From: a bacterium
GTDB taxonomy: Bacteria > UBP14 > UBA6098 > JAFGQG01
NCBI GenBank assembly: GCA_016930435.1
Contig: JAFGGQ010000088.1
Coordinates: 1-14,712, forward strand
Reading direction: 5' to 3'
Length of the DNA: 14,712 bases
Each line of letters opens with the position of its first letter. Position 1 is the stretch's first letter. Shown piece after piece: positions 1 through 8,587 of the stretch. The translations under genes and the position numbers were made by a program. Below the pieces are notes generated by a model. That model searched no databases. It worked only from the letters and a program-made list of their open reading frames with translations, and was not told the origin of the DNA.

Positions 1-2
1 AA

Positions 3-2150
3 CCAATTCCTTTTGCCGCCCTGGGGCTAGGTGCAGGTTCCATTTTTGGTTGGGAAAACTGTAGTACTTTTTATTACTTTTACAATCATAGTGGTAATAT
101 TTACTTAATAAAAAGCACCGACCTCGGAAATTCCTGGGATTTAGTTTCTACTGTACCTGGAGAAGCTGAACGTATGATCCAAAGCAGAAGTTCCCCTAAT
201 ATCATGTACCTTTATTCCTATGAACATCTGTGGTTAAGCAATGATTACGGTGAAAGCTGGGAAGAAAAGTCTCTGCCAATGGATTTGCTATTTTTAGAAA
301 TATCTCCATTCGATCCTGGATTTATTATGACTAATCAAGCTAGGTATCCATATTCTTATGTTGTATCCTCCTCTGATAGTGGAAATACTTGGGAGATCAG
401 GGACTCAATGCGCACTAGTTTATATGGCTTTATGGATGAAATTAAGTGGAATCCTTATGATTCTACTCAACTGATTGCTAATGCCAAATACCAGGCTATT
501 CTTCTAAGTAATGATATGGGTTACACCTGGGATGTTATCTTTAAGTACGATGATGCTATTGCTTCGGCGGTTGCGCATCAAAATATATCATATTATTTCA
601 CTGATTCGTCATTCAAACTGTACATACTCCATCGTGGTTATAAGGATAGGTTTTTTTCCGTTAACGAAAATGGCGATAGTACTTCACGAGAATTTGGGAT
701 ACCTATGGTCAATGCTTATGATATTGCCGTTAATCCCTTTGATACTAATATGATATATATTACAAATTCCGAATTATGGGCTTATGGAGTTTTTAAATCT
801 ACCGACGGCGGCATTTCTTGGGAAAACATAGACGATGGAATAGGAGCTCAGGCAATCCCATCTGTTTTCCCTTCATTAGTTTCTGCTAATGTTATATTCG
901 CTAATGAAGGTAGGGTGCCAGTGATGAGTACAGACTATGGAGATACATGGGTCGAAATAGTGGGAAACCTCGATACTATTATTTGTTTAAGTAATTTAGC
1001 CTACCAGATAGTCCAGAATTGGGTAAACCCGGAGGAGTTGTTTTATACTACTCGAATGACCGGGATAATGAGGACAACGGATTTGGGAATCAACTGGGAG
1101 CGTTTAGAATGGCCCGTTCCAAACCAAATTGTGATCATGAACCAAAGTAGAGTAAATGAAAATTTAGTTTATGCAAATAACTACCTTACTCCTGATTGGG
1201 GCTCAACCTGGGATACTCTGGTGCCACCTGGCATAGATGATGGAACAGATATTAGGCTATCCAGGTATGATGAGAATTTAATATGGTTTACCTGCTGTGA
1301 GGGGATCTGGGAGACAATAGATAAAGGTGAGAGTTGGTATCCTATTTATGGAGACAGCGGTTCCTGGTGCCGGTCTATGTCTGTACATCCTGATGATGAA
1401 GATATAATTTATGCAATTATTAATCCTCCCATTGGCGGTTATGCTGGCGATACAGACACTATATTAATAAAAACTACCGATAGAGGCAGAAGTTGGGATA
1501 CGCTCGACATTGGTGTAGAAAATTTCTATTATAAATTAGTAGAGGTAGATCCTAATTATCCTAATAGGGTGTTTGTTGCTGGGCATTATAGTGAACAGGA
1601 CACAATAGAACATACAACAGTATTTATGACCGAGGATGCTGGTTCCACCTGGCAGCACATCGGTCCCAATATGATACATATTAATAATCCCGGTTTGACC
1701 ACTGAGCATGAGGGGATATTGTACCGTGATGAGACCTTTCGGCTGAGTAGTGATTCCCGCTATCTTTATTTGGGGACAATGGGGTTTGGTTTATGGCGGT
1801 ATGAAGTCCCCGAACCGTTAGCAGTTACTGATAATGAAAATAACCCCAAGAATTTAATATTGATTTATAATTTCCCCAATCCGTTCAATTCATCCACCAC
1901 AATTAATATTTCTATACCGGGAGAGACTAAAACCAATAATAATATTAGTCTTTTAATTTATAATGTTTTAGGACAAAAAGTGAAAGACTTTACCGATGAA
2001 TTGCAAAAACTCTCTGAAAAACAGCAAGAGATAAAAATCAGGTGGGCTGGTAAAGATAATTCCGGTAAAGAACTAAATTCGGGTGTTTATTTTATTAAAT
2101 TAACCTGCGGGGATATAGAAAAAGAAATAAAAACGGTGCTAATAAAATAG
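3..2150 (+). CDS. Secreted Asp-box beta-propeller protein with T9SS sorting domain (5' partial)
   Basis: The frame is open to the left edge, so the N-terminus lies outside the window; the ATG at 174 is internal because a repeat is encoded upstream of it. About eleven Asp-box (BNR) motifs of the form S/T-x-D-x-G-x-(S/T)-W follow each other, among them STDLGNSW, SNDYGESW, SSDSGNTW, SNDMGYTW, STDGGISW, STDYGDTW, TTDLGINW, TTDRGRSW and TEDAGSTW. This pattern is known from sortilin/VPS10-like, GH74-like and Ycf48-like propellers. The last ~90 residues (nt ~1860-2150) read NFPNPFNSSTTI ... IYNVLGQKV ... SGVYFIKL and end in LIK, a type IX secretion sorting domain, so export to the cell surface is likely. 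I see no catalytic signature and infer binding or adhesion; a glycosidase remains possible if the missing N-terminus carries one. The gene is AT-rich compared with the genes at 6.3-11.8 kb. A DNRLRE-like gene follows 9 bp later. Confidence 0.85.
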   Translation, partial: PIPFAALGLGAGSIFGWENCSTFYYFYNHSGNIYLIKSTDLGNSWDLVSTVPGEAERMIQSRSSPNIMYLYSYEHLWLSNDYGESWEEKSLPMDLLFLEISPFDPGFIMTNQARYPYSYVVSSSDSGNTWEIRDSMRTSLYGFMDEIKWNPYDSTQLIANAKYQAILLSNDMGYTWDVIFKYDDAIASAVAHQNISYYFTDSSFKLYILHRGYKDRFFSVNENGDSTSREFGIPMVNAYDIAVNPFDTNMIYITNSELWAYGVFKSTDGGISWENIDDGIGAQAIPSVFPSLVSANVIFANEGRVPVMSTDYGDTWVEIVGNLDTIICLSNLAYQIVQNWVNPEELFYTTRMTGIMRTTDLGINWERLEWPVPNQIVIMNQSRVNENLVYANNYLTPDWGSTWDTLVPPGIDDGTDIRLSRYDENLIWFTCCEGIWETIDKGESWYPIYGDSGSWCRSMSVHPDDEDIIYAIINPPIGGYAGDTDTILIKTTDRGRSWDTLDIGVENFYYKLVEVDPNYPNRVFVAGHYSEQDTIEHTTVFMTEDAGSTWQHIGPNMIHINNPGLTTEHEGILYRDETFRLSSDSRYLYLGTMGFGLWRYEVPEPLAVTDNENNPKNLILIYNFPNPFNSSTTINISIPGETKTNNNISLLIYNVLGQKVKDFTDELQKLSEKQQEIKIRWAGKDNSGKELNSGVYFIKLTCGDIEKEIKTVLIK

Positions 2151-2159
2151 AAGGTTCCA

Positions 2160-2723
2160 TTGAAAAAATATTTATTTGTAAGTTTGATAATTATCTCACT
2201 TGTATCTTTGGGCTTTTCCACAGAAGTTGAATTTTCAATAACGGAGACAGCTACCATTTCTCACACTGAAGGAAGAGCAACTATAAACAACATATTATTG
2301 GGAATAGAGCTTCCGCGTGAGCTTGCTAGCAAGAACATCGATGTTGCTACCCTGCGTATTCCTATCGATGCTGATATTAATCCACCTGAGGAACTTGTAT
2401 ATATCGACTTGAAGCCGTTAAATACCGGCTGGTCAGAAGGAATACCATGGAGCTCAATATGGTTTGATGATTCCTCGGGTGCTTTTATCGAGGAAATTGT
2501 AACCTCTTCTTTTATCATGAAAGACCGGTTTGGCAATTTGTTTGTTGAGTTTAGTATTGAAAAGATATTGGAGGATTGGCTGGAAGGGAATTATCACAAT
2601 TACGGGGTATGTATTATACCCAAGCTTACTAATGCAGATGTAAAAGACATTGGATCTCCGATCCAGCTTAGAGGATATCCCCATCTTAAAATCGATTATT
2701 CGAATAAATTTGACGACGAATAA
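2160..2723 (+). CDS. Small exported DNRLRE-like domain protein
   Basis: A 187-residue protein. Start is TTG at 2160: AGAAGG (2149-2154), overlapping the previous stop codon, sits 5 nt upstream, and the start gives a good signal peptide (MKKYLFVSLIIISLVSLGFS, cleavage near residue 20). The rest resembles the DNRLRE/CBM96-like fold: ATLRIPIDADI is an early strand, LNTGWSEGIPW matches the conserved W-S/T-E ... W part, and FSIEKILEDWLEGNYHNYGV matches the final 'V..W..G..NNG' part. In known proteins these domains are non-catalytic modules of extracellular polysaccharide-acting proteins. No sorting domain is present, so it may stay in the periplasm or act with the propeller protein upstream. The 9-bp gap and SD placement suggest a two-gene operon. 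The family call rests on pattern only and is moderate; export is better supported. Confidence 0.7.
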   Translation: MKKYLFVSLIIISLVSLGFSTEVEFSITETATISHTEGRATINNILLGIELPRELASKNIDVATLRIPIDADINPPEELVYIDLKPLNTGWSEGIPWSSIWFDDSSGAFIEEIVTSSFIMKDRFGNLFVEFSIEKILEDWLEGNYHNYGVCIIPKLTNADVKDIGSPIQLRGYPHLKIDYSNKFDDE

Positions 2724-2774
2724 ATCTAAAAGAATTATGAGATACCATATATTCTTTAAGGGCAATACAGACTA

Positions 2775-2807
2775 TTCTGGAAGAGAATGTACTTTCAGGA
2801 TTTTTTT
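2775..2807 (+). terminator. Likely intrinsic terminator after the propeller/DNRLRE operon
   Basis: A 9-bp stem containing two G-U wobbles (arms TTCTGGAAG and CTTTCAGGA, loop AGAATGTA) is followed directly by seven T residues (2801-2807). It lies about 50 nt after the stop at 2723 and is oriented to end the + strand operon. Confidence 0.55.
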
Positions 2808-3030
2808 ACAAAATAGAATCGTCAGATTTCCATGAAGTAAAAAAACTTATATTACTGAAATGAACTTAAATAAAAGTACAAATTATGGGAATTCCCCTCC
2901 AATAATCCGAGAGAATACTTTATGCTCTAATTCAGTGGCCCCGTCCATAAAAAATTATGATCATTGCTTTTTATTTTTTGTTTTCCGTAGTTGATTTTTT
3001 TCACATTGTTTTTTCGAGAATTGCTGAATA
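2808..3030. other. AT-rich spacer between convergent genes
   Basis: No convincing ORF, RNA gene or repeat is visible. It holds one short palindrome, GGGAATTCCC at 2887-2896, and A/T runs that may act as a weak - strand 3' end for the ATPase gene. I could not find a clear GC-rich terminator stem on the - strand. Confidence 0.4.
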
Positions 3031-6000
3031 TCACTTTTCATTCTTTTGATTCAGTAGCCAGTCGGCCGGGATGAGTTGAACAACCTCCGGCGGATATTCT
3101 CTTCTCTCCATGGCTTCCGTCAACCAATCAGGGATAGTATCCGATTTCTGCCATAGTCCAACTGCCTTTTCGACGCATTCTATACCTTTTAGAAAATTCC
3201 CCGTTTGAAATTCAAGCAATCCGGTATTAAAGGAGCATTCAGCAGCGCCTTCTTCATCGTTTAACTTAATATATAATTCTGATCCTTGATTATAGTGTTG
3301 AATAGCTAATTTACAATCACCTTTATCCTTGAAAACATGACCAATGTTCTTATGGGCAAGTGCCTGACCAGGGATAAAGTCCAATTTTTCAGACATTTTT
3401 AGAGATTTCTCTAAGTAATTAAGAGCATCATCAAGTTGGTCTGCCGTTAGATAGCAAATTCCCAGACAGACGGAAGCGCTCTGTATTCCGTACCCATTTC
3501 CCAATTCTTCATAGAGCTTCAATGCGTTTATGTGGCTTTCAATACATTTATCGTGTTCTTCGAGACTTTTATAATCCATGCCCACATTATTAGAGGCTTG
3601 TGCAACATAGGGCTTAATATTGAGTTTTTCAAAAATCCTTAGAGCCTCAAGATCCAGATCTAGTGTCTGTTTTTTATCCCCCATTGCAGAAACTACCCTG
3701 GCTTTATTACCCAGAGACATCGCCCGTCCAATATCATGTTCCAAATTGGTCCAGATGCCGATAGCCCGGTCCAATAACTCAGCAGCTTCCTTTAACTCTC
3801 CTTTAACTTGCTTAATCATACCGATGTTATCATATAAACGGGCGAGACCCATCTGATCATTAAGCGCCTTTTTTATCACCAGAGACTTTTCGAAGTATTC
3901 AGCAGCCCTGTCATACTCTTCAATTTCGTGTAGAGTAATGGCTAAATTAAGGTAACTGGTTGAAAGCATGTAACGATAATCATTCTCCTCCGATATCCTG
4001 ATCATCTTTTCAAAATATTCAACAGACTTCTGAAATTGATTTTTCCGGGAGTAAGTAGCTCCTAAAATATTGTAAATCTTAGCTATTCTGTACGGGTCTT
4101 TCTGGCCTCCAAGTAAATCCAAAGCTTCATTTAATATTTTCAGGGCTTCATCAAACAAACCCTTATAATTATAGCAGTTACCAAGATCGATATAAGTATC
4201 CACTAAACTTAGGGAATTATCAAGATCCGAGTAAATAGTACCTGCTTGCTTTAACAGTGAAATTGCTTCATCGTACTTTCCCATACCTGCCTTAGCAGTG
4301 GCTATCTGAGAATGCGATCGTGCTAATAACCTCTTATCCTTGAGTGATTCTGCAACTTTCTGCGTCGCTTTTCCGCTATCTAATCCCTCCTGAAAATGAG
4401 CCATTCTATTTAGAGTTGTGGTTTTCAGGGCTAAAGCTTCAAACTGAATCTTTCTCGCTTCTTCATTAAGCTCCGGTAATTTAGCTAAAAGGGTCTGTAT
4501 TTCATCGCTTATCTGAAGACATTCATCCAGGGCAAATTGTTTTGAGAAGTTCCACCCCTTTTGTAATGCGGATTCAGCAAAATTTATTATCTCTGCTGTC
4601 TCATCAGTTTTAGCTTTTTTATCGGTTAATTTCAGAGTTATGCCGTTACGGTGCCCACTGGCGATCTCTAAATGACGATTATACTCCGATTTGATATCAG
4701 AAAGAGCGTCCAGCTGTTCACCATAGATCGACAGTAATATCTGGGCATACTTTTTATGCAGGATCCGCCGACGTGATTCCCCGATGCTCTCATAAACATA
4801 CTTGCGGATCAGAACATGGGTAAAACGGTAAAGATCTAAAAGCAGATTCTTTACGGTCTGAATGGAATCATGACTCACCAAACCGTGCTTTTGGGCCAGA
4901 TCTTCAAGATGCTCAGCTAATTCTAATTCGTCCATGTTCACAACTTTTTCCACGATCTGAGCAGCGAACTTCTCGCCCCCTACACTGGCGTAATCAAGGA
5001 TCTTGCGCATCTCCTCCTGAAGACGGTTTATGCGGCCAGATATAACCCCCTGCACCGAATTAGGAAGCTGATCCAATATATCCATATCTAAGGTATAAGT
5101 ACCTTGCGAATTTTGAATTATTCCTCCCCCTTCAACGATGGATTCCAGTACCTCGGTTATGAAAAGGGGATTGCCCTCACTATGCTCCTCAAGCTTATGA
5201 GCAAAGTCCGAAGGAAAATCATTGTGAGGAAAGCGCTGCGAAATCAAATCGCTTATATCATCATGAGGCAAGGGAGGTAGTTCCAGCTCAACCAACCAAT
5301 CCTGGTTTTTAATGTGGATTTCTTTACGGGTGTAACCACGCAGTTCGTCCAACATCAGTTTGAAGGGATGCCTGTTCACCTGACGCCCCTGGTAGTAATA
5401 TTCACCATTCTGCTGGATATCCTGCGGACGATACGTGCCGATCAGCATAATCTTAAAGGGGCTGTTGCGGATCACCTTGCTGAGCTTGAACAATAAACTT
5501 ATAGAGGAGGGGTCTGCCCAATGGAGGTCGTCCAGGAGGATAACCATCGGGATTTTTTTCGCTAACCGCCGCATCTCGCTTTCATAGAGCATCTGGATAT
5601 CCACTGCATTTTTGATCGGTTGGGCAGCATCGGTTCCGAACTGTTTTTCGGCGGCCTTAAGGGTTTCCAGTCCGGCTGCGGCAACTCCCCCAATCACCGG
5701 GATAGCGTTTATCCAGGAAGGACCGGCATCCTTGATGAACCCCAAAACCTTGTTCTTAATGGCTGATTTCTTTTCCGGATCCTCAGTAAGAAAATCAGCA
5801 TTAAGTTCCGCTAAAACCTGTTTGAATGGTTGATATTCAGTAATGCCTAACTGGTCGGTGCATTCCCCGATACCGGTATTACATTCCGGATGCAGATCAA
5901 TGAAATGCCGGACTAAGGCGGTTTTTCCTCCACCCGGTTCCGCCCCGAGCAGGACCACCTTCCCAAAACCCCGGATAGTATCCTGAAGTATGGACTCTAA

Positions 6001-6081
6001 AAGTCCTAATTCACTTTGACGCCCTACAAAATTATGTTGCAGAGATCCTTTGTTGCTTTGATTAAATATTTCTTTCCTCAC
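3031..6081 (-). CDS. STAND-like AAA ATPase with C-terminal TPR array
   Basis: A 1016-residue, presumably cytoplasmic signalling ATPase. Residues ~17-400 form an AAA_16/Orc1-like module: NFVGRQSELGLLESIL at the entry, Walker A GAEPGGGKT (46-54), Walker B VILLDDLHWAD (180-190) and LIGTYRP (213-219). Between the Walker motifs is a hydrophobic Gly/Ala-rich insertion (~118-140). After an arm region, about ten TPRs of 37-40 residues run from ~575 to ~975, for example GKYDEAISLLKQA, GLFDEALKILNEALDLL, EYDRAAEYFEKSL and DQLDDALNYLEKSLKM. Related modules occur in MalT/LuxR-type regulators and class III adenylate cyclases, where TPRs sense a ligand or partner. Here there is no helix-turn-helix, cyclase, kinase or nuclease domain at either end; the protein stops soon after the last TPR (ADWLLNQKNEK). 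GTG at 6081 is chosen because no later start precedes the ATPase core. No SD is visible. It is divergent from the beta-helix gene, so it could regulate that locus, but this is inference. Confidence 0.88.
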   Translation of the reverse strand: MRKEIFNQSNKGSLQHNFVGRQSELGLLESILQDTIRGFGKVVLLGAEPGGGKTALVRHFIDLHPECNTGIGECTDQLGITEYQPFKQVLAELNADFLTEDPEKKSAIKNKVLGFIKDAGPSWINAIPVIGGVAAAGLETLKAAEKQFGTDAAQPIKNAVDIQMLYESEMRRLAKKIPMVILLDDLHWADPSSISLLFKLSKVIRNSPFKIMLIGTYRPQDIQQNGEYYYQGRQVNRHPFKLMLDELRGYTRKEIHIKNQDWLVELELPPLPHDDISDLISQRFPHNDFPSDFAHKLEEHSEGNPLFITEVLESIVEGGGIIQNSQGTYTLDMDILDQLPNSVQGVISGRINRLQEEMRKILDYASVGGEKFAAQIVEKVVNMDELELAEHLEDLAQKHGLVSHDSIQTVKNLLLDLYRFTHVLIRKYVYESIGESRRRILHKKYAQILLSIYGEQLDALSDIKSEYNRHLEIASGHRNGITLKLTDKKAKTDETAEIINFAESALQKGWNFSKQFALDECLQISDEIQTLLAKLPELNEEARKIQFEALALKTTTLNRMAHFQEGLDSGKATQKVAESLKDKRLLARSHSQIATAKAGMGKYDEAISLLKQAGTIYSDLDNSLSLVDTYIDLGNCYNYKGLFDEALKILNEALDLLGGQKDPYRIAKIYNILGATYSRKNQFQKSVEYFEKMIRISEENDYRYMLSTSYLNLAITLHEIEEYDRAAEYFEKSLVIKKALNDQMGLARLYDNIGMIKQVKGELKEAAELLDRAIGIWTNLEHDIGRAMSLGNKARVVSAMGDKKQTLDLDLEALRIFEKLNIKPYVAQASNNVGMDYKSLEEHDKCIESHINALKLYEELGNGYGIQSASVCLGICYLTADQLDDALNYLEKSLKMSEKLDFIPGQALAHKNIGHVFKDKGDCKLAIQHYNQGSELYIKLNDEEGAAECSFNTGLLEFQTGNFLKGIECVEKAVGLWQKSDTIPDWLTEAMERREYPPEVVQLIPADWLLNQKNEK

Positions 6082-6085
6082 TTTA

Positions 6086-6114
6086 TTTATAAAATGCTAC
6101 GGTGCTTCTTTCAA
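6086..6114 (-). promoter_or_regulatory. Candidate sigma-70-type promoter for the STAND ATPase
   Basis: On the - strand, TTGAAA (6114-6109) and TATAAA (6091-6086) are separated by 17 nt, each matching 5 of 6 consensus positions. The -10 ends 4 nt before the GTG start, so transcription would begin at or within the start codon, giving a leaderless mRNA. This fits the absence of an SD. Confidence 0.5.
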
Positions 6115-6259
6115 TAATCTATGCTTTTTAATCCCGAGAGCAAGAATAATAATCTATATGTAATTCTAAATTCTTCAATACTATTGCCCGAGCTGGTTTT
6201 GCTATCTTACAAGGTAAAATTACTTCTTGCGCGGTATTATTATTCGATTATTTTCAATA
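6109..6259. repeat. Short direct repeats in the divergent intergenic region
   Basis: TTCAATA occurs three times in 150 bp (6110-6116, 6174-6180, 6253-6259), and AATAATCTAT occurs twice with starts 35 bp apart (6113-6122, 6148-6157). The first copies overlap the -35 of the ATPase promoter and the third TTCAATA lies just before the TATAAT of the beta-helix gene. They could be operator sites; the region is AT-rich, so chance is possible. Confidence 0.3.
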
Positions 6260-6261
6260 GA

Positions 6262-6267
6262 TATAAT
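6262..6267 (+). promoter_or_regulatory. -10 box TATAAT for the beta-helix gene
   Basis: A perfect TATAAT lies 29 nt before the ATG at 6297. The matching -35 region is weak (ATTATT/TTATTC at 15-17 nt spacing). The implied transcription start near 6274 lies after the TTG at 6273, which argues against that TTG as the start codon. Confidence 0.4.
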
Positions 6268-6296
6268 CAATTTTGCCAATGTTGGTGGATGACAAA

Positions 6297-8540
6297 ATGA
6301 ATAGATTTCAGAATTTATTAATCGCCTCAGCCTTGATGTTTATTACCTTTTTTACAGGGGTTAAAGCAGACAACTTTGAGTTCTATCCCGGTGAGGAAAT
6401 TACTGCCTTGCAGGATTCCCTTTATCACTTTTCAGTGGAGGATTCGGCATTTCTTCATCCCGGCAAGTATTTTTGTGGAGAGCTGGGTTCAGCTGGATTG
6501 GTTTTGGCTAATTCTGCAATTCTGATCTGTAGGGGTTCTGCCGGCAGCTGTACCCTTACCGCCCTTTCCGCCAACCTCCTGGATACCGCCGGCAGTGTAA
6601 TCACAGGCTATTTCGACAGTACCGCCACCGGAACTGGTCTGCTGCAGGGTTTCACTATTTGTGACGGGACCGGACCTAACGGAGGTGGAATATTAGCTTA
6701 TAACGGCTGCCCCCGGATCGATTCCTGCAGCATCGTTAATAATCATGCCGATTCATCAGCCGGGGGAATGCTCTTAGTGAATTGTGAAGCGCGCATTTCC
6801 AACTCGACCATCTCCAATAACAGTAGTTTTTCTGGGGGAGGTATCTGTGCCTATTCTTCTCTGGTTGAACTTGAAAACTGCGAAATAACCTATAACTTCG
6901 GGGAAAATGGCGGGGGGTTCATCCTGGTAAATAGCACCTGTCAATTCTTTAAAACAAGACTGCAATTCAATAATGGTTTGCATGGAGCGGGGGGCTTATT
7001 AGTGAATACCGATGGCATTATTGATAGCTGCCTGGTCTATGGCAACCGAGCTACTAACGGTGCGGGATTCATGATCACCGGCTGCATGGAATATGGCCTT
7101 CGAATAACCAATTCGATAATTGATTCTAATTCCGGGTATGAAGGCGGGGGGTTTTTTATTGATAGTTCAGAAGTGATCATTGACCACTGTATTCTAACCA
7201 GGAACTCAGGCGTGGGATACGGAGGAGTTCTGTTCATTAATAATGCCGCTCCACTGATCGAACACAATAGCCTTATCGATAATGATTGTTCCGGGGATGG
7301 CGCCGGGATATTTATGTTCCGTTCAGCCCCTATCATCCGGAAGAATCGCCTGGAAAACAATATTGCCCATGGCTATGGGGGAGCGCTCTATATTTATGGT
7401 AACTCCTCACCCCTGATCCGGGAAAACCTGATCTCAAACAATTCCGTCAGTTATGGCGCCTGTATCTATGTGGAATACCAGTCCACGCCGGTGCTGATCA
7501 AGAACACCATGGTCAATAATGTCGCCCGAATGGGTGGGGCAATCGCCATCTGTGAAGCCTCTAAAGCCTTTATAGACTCCTGCTTTTTTACTGACAATGG
7601 CTCATTGGAGAACGATGTCAGCGGCCTGGCCGGGGTTGTCATGAACTCCGATACGATCTCCATCACCAATTCCAATATTTACTATAACACCTTTCAGGAC
7701 GACCGCGAGATATCGAATGCAGCACCAATATACATGCCATTCACCCATAATTTCTGGTGGACCACGGACAGCCTGGAAGTAAGAAACATGATCGAAGGAC
7801 GAGGAGTAATCCAGCCCTTAATGAGCGATTTCATTCCCGGAGTGCCCGGTGAACCCCTTGCTATTGATTCGATAAGAAACTATGACCGTTACCTCATAAC
7901 TATCAAGAGAGAGATTGACTATTTGGATGATACCTTATATCTGAAAGCTTATGGAGAGGACCGCACCCCTGAATTAGCAGAGGCTGCTATTGTAATAATC
8001 CGTTCGGGGGGCTGCCCGGAGGGCATTGCCATAGCCCTCGCCGAAACCGATACCAACTCGGGGATATTTCAAGGTAAAGCCACAATTAAACTGGCCACCG
8101 GAATGGACACTTTGCGGCTGGACGATATCCGCCAGGTGATCCGGCTCGATCCAGAAGGTGATACCATTGTCATTAAGGGTAACATCCCCAACTCGGACAC
8201 CTTTGTGGTCTGCTATACTCCGGTGGGGATCTTTGAAGGAAATAAATCCAACCCAAAAGAAATGGAAATATCAATTTACCCTAATCCATTCAACGCCTCA
8301 TGTAATATAGCCGTCCCCATGGGAAGTATCGCCCGGATCTATGATATAAATGGTAGGGTTGTTAAAGAAGTTTTTCCAGGCACTAAGTTATCTGCTAATG
8401 ATAAGGCTTTATTCAATCATCCGATCAACCAGAATGAATTTGCCTGGAAGCCGGGACCAGATCTTCACTCCGGAGTCTATTTCCTTCAGGTCAATAAAGA
8501 TCAGAATATTTTGAGCAGTAAGATCATATTTTTAAAGTAA
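6297..8540 (+). CDS. Secreted right-handed beta-helix protein with T9SS sorting domain
   Basis: A 747-residue protein. ATG at 6297 is preferred over the in-frame TTG 6273 and ATG 6279: GGTGGAT (6284-6290) is a reasonable SD and MNRFQNLLIASALMFITFF is a clean signal peptide, cleaved near VKA-DN. Residues ~125-436 hold about a dozen rungs of ~23-25 residues with GGG(I/F) turns followed by D-S/N-C-x-I-x-x-N ladders (GGGICAYSS, NGGGFILVN, EGGGFFIDSS), as in NosD/pectate-lyase-like parallel beta-helices and Chlamydia Pmp-type GGA(I/L/V) repeats. Residues ~515-643 look like an Ig-like surface module (ETDTNSGIFQGKATIKL). Residues ~655-747 are a sorting domain: YPNPFNASCNI, IYDINGRVV, SGVYFLQVN, ending FLK. 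Between IYDINGR and SGVYF is an added ~35-residue segment also seen in the heparinase-like protein downstream. Such helices are often polysaccharide lyases or adhesins; I cannot point to catalytic residues. Confidence 0.85.
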   Translation: MNRFQNLLIASALMFITFFTGVKADNFEFYPGEEITALQDSLYHFSVEDSAFLHPGKYFCGELGSAGLVLANSAILICRGSAGSCTLTALSANLLDTAGSVITGYFDSTATGTGLLQGFTICDGTGPNGGGILAYNGCPRIDSCSIVNNHADSSAGGMLLVNCEARISNSTISNNSSFSGGGICAYSSLVELENCEITYNFGENGGGFILVNSTCQFFKTRLQFNNGLHGAGGLLVNTDGIIDSCLVYGNRATNGAGFMITGCMEYGLRITNSIIDSNSGYEGGGFFIDSSEVIIDHCILTRNSGVGYGGVLFINNAAPLIEHNSLIDNDCSGDGAGIFMFRSAPIIRKNRLENNIAHGYGGALYIYGNSSPLIRENLISNNSVSYGACIYVEYQSTPVLIKNTMVNNVARMGGAIAICEASKAFIDSCFFTDNGSLENDVSGLAGVVMNSDTISITNSNIYYNTFQDDREISNAAPIYMPFTHNFWWTTDSLEVRNMIEGRGVIQPLMSDFIPGVPGEPLAIDSIRNYDRYLITIKREIDYLDDTLYLKAYGEDRTPELAEAAIVIIRSGGCPEGIAIALAETDTNSGIFQGKATIKLATGMDTLRLDDIRQVIRLDPEGDTIVIKGNIPNSDTFVVCYTPVGIFEGNKSNPKEMEISIYPNPFNASCNIAVPMGSIARIYDINGRVVKEVFPGTKLSANDKALFNHPINQNEFAWKPGPDLHSGVYFLQVNKDQNILSSKIIFLK

Positions 8541-8561
8541 GTTTTTGAGAAAAAGAGATTT

Positions 8562-8574
8562 GTATTTGAAATAC
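8562..8574. promoter_or_regulatory. Perfect 6-1-6 palindrome before the YgjP gene
   Basis: GTATTTGAAATAC is a perfect inverted repeat about a centre G, 3 nt upstream of the SD of the metallopeptidase gene. It has operator-like symmetry but no T-tract and no clear promoter near it. It may be chance. Confidence 0.25.
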
Positions 8575-8587
8575 TTTGAGGTTATCA

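Noticed and set aside
2454-2765. 103-codon - strand frame over the DNRLRE-like gene
   Set aside because: Antisense to a gene with a signal peptide, SD and domain pattern; no independent support.
2737-2835. Small + strand frame after the DNRLRE-like gene
   Set aside because: No SD, and it runs across the likely terminator at 2775-2807.
3031-6081. Defence-type STAND (Avs/NLR-like) ATPase
   Set aside because: No nuclease, protease, TIR or other effector domain and no defence genes nearby; a signalling or regulatory role is at least as likely.
6273-6296. TTG 6273 or ATG 6279 as start of the beta-helix protein
   Set aside because: TTG 6273 falls at the predicted transcription start; ATG 6297 has an SD-like GGTGGAT and opens directly into the signal peptide.
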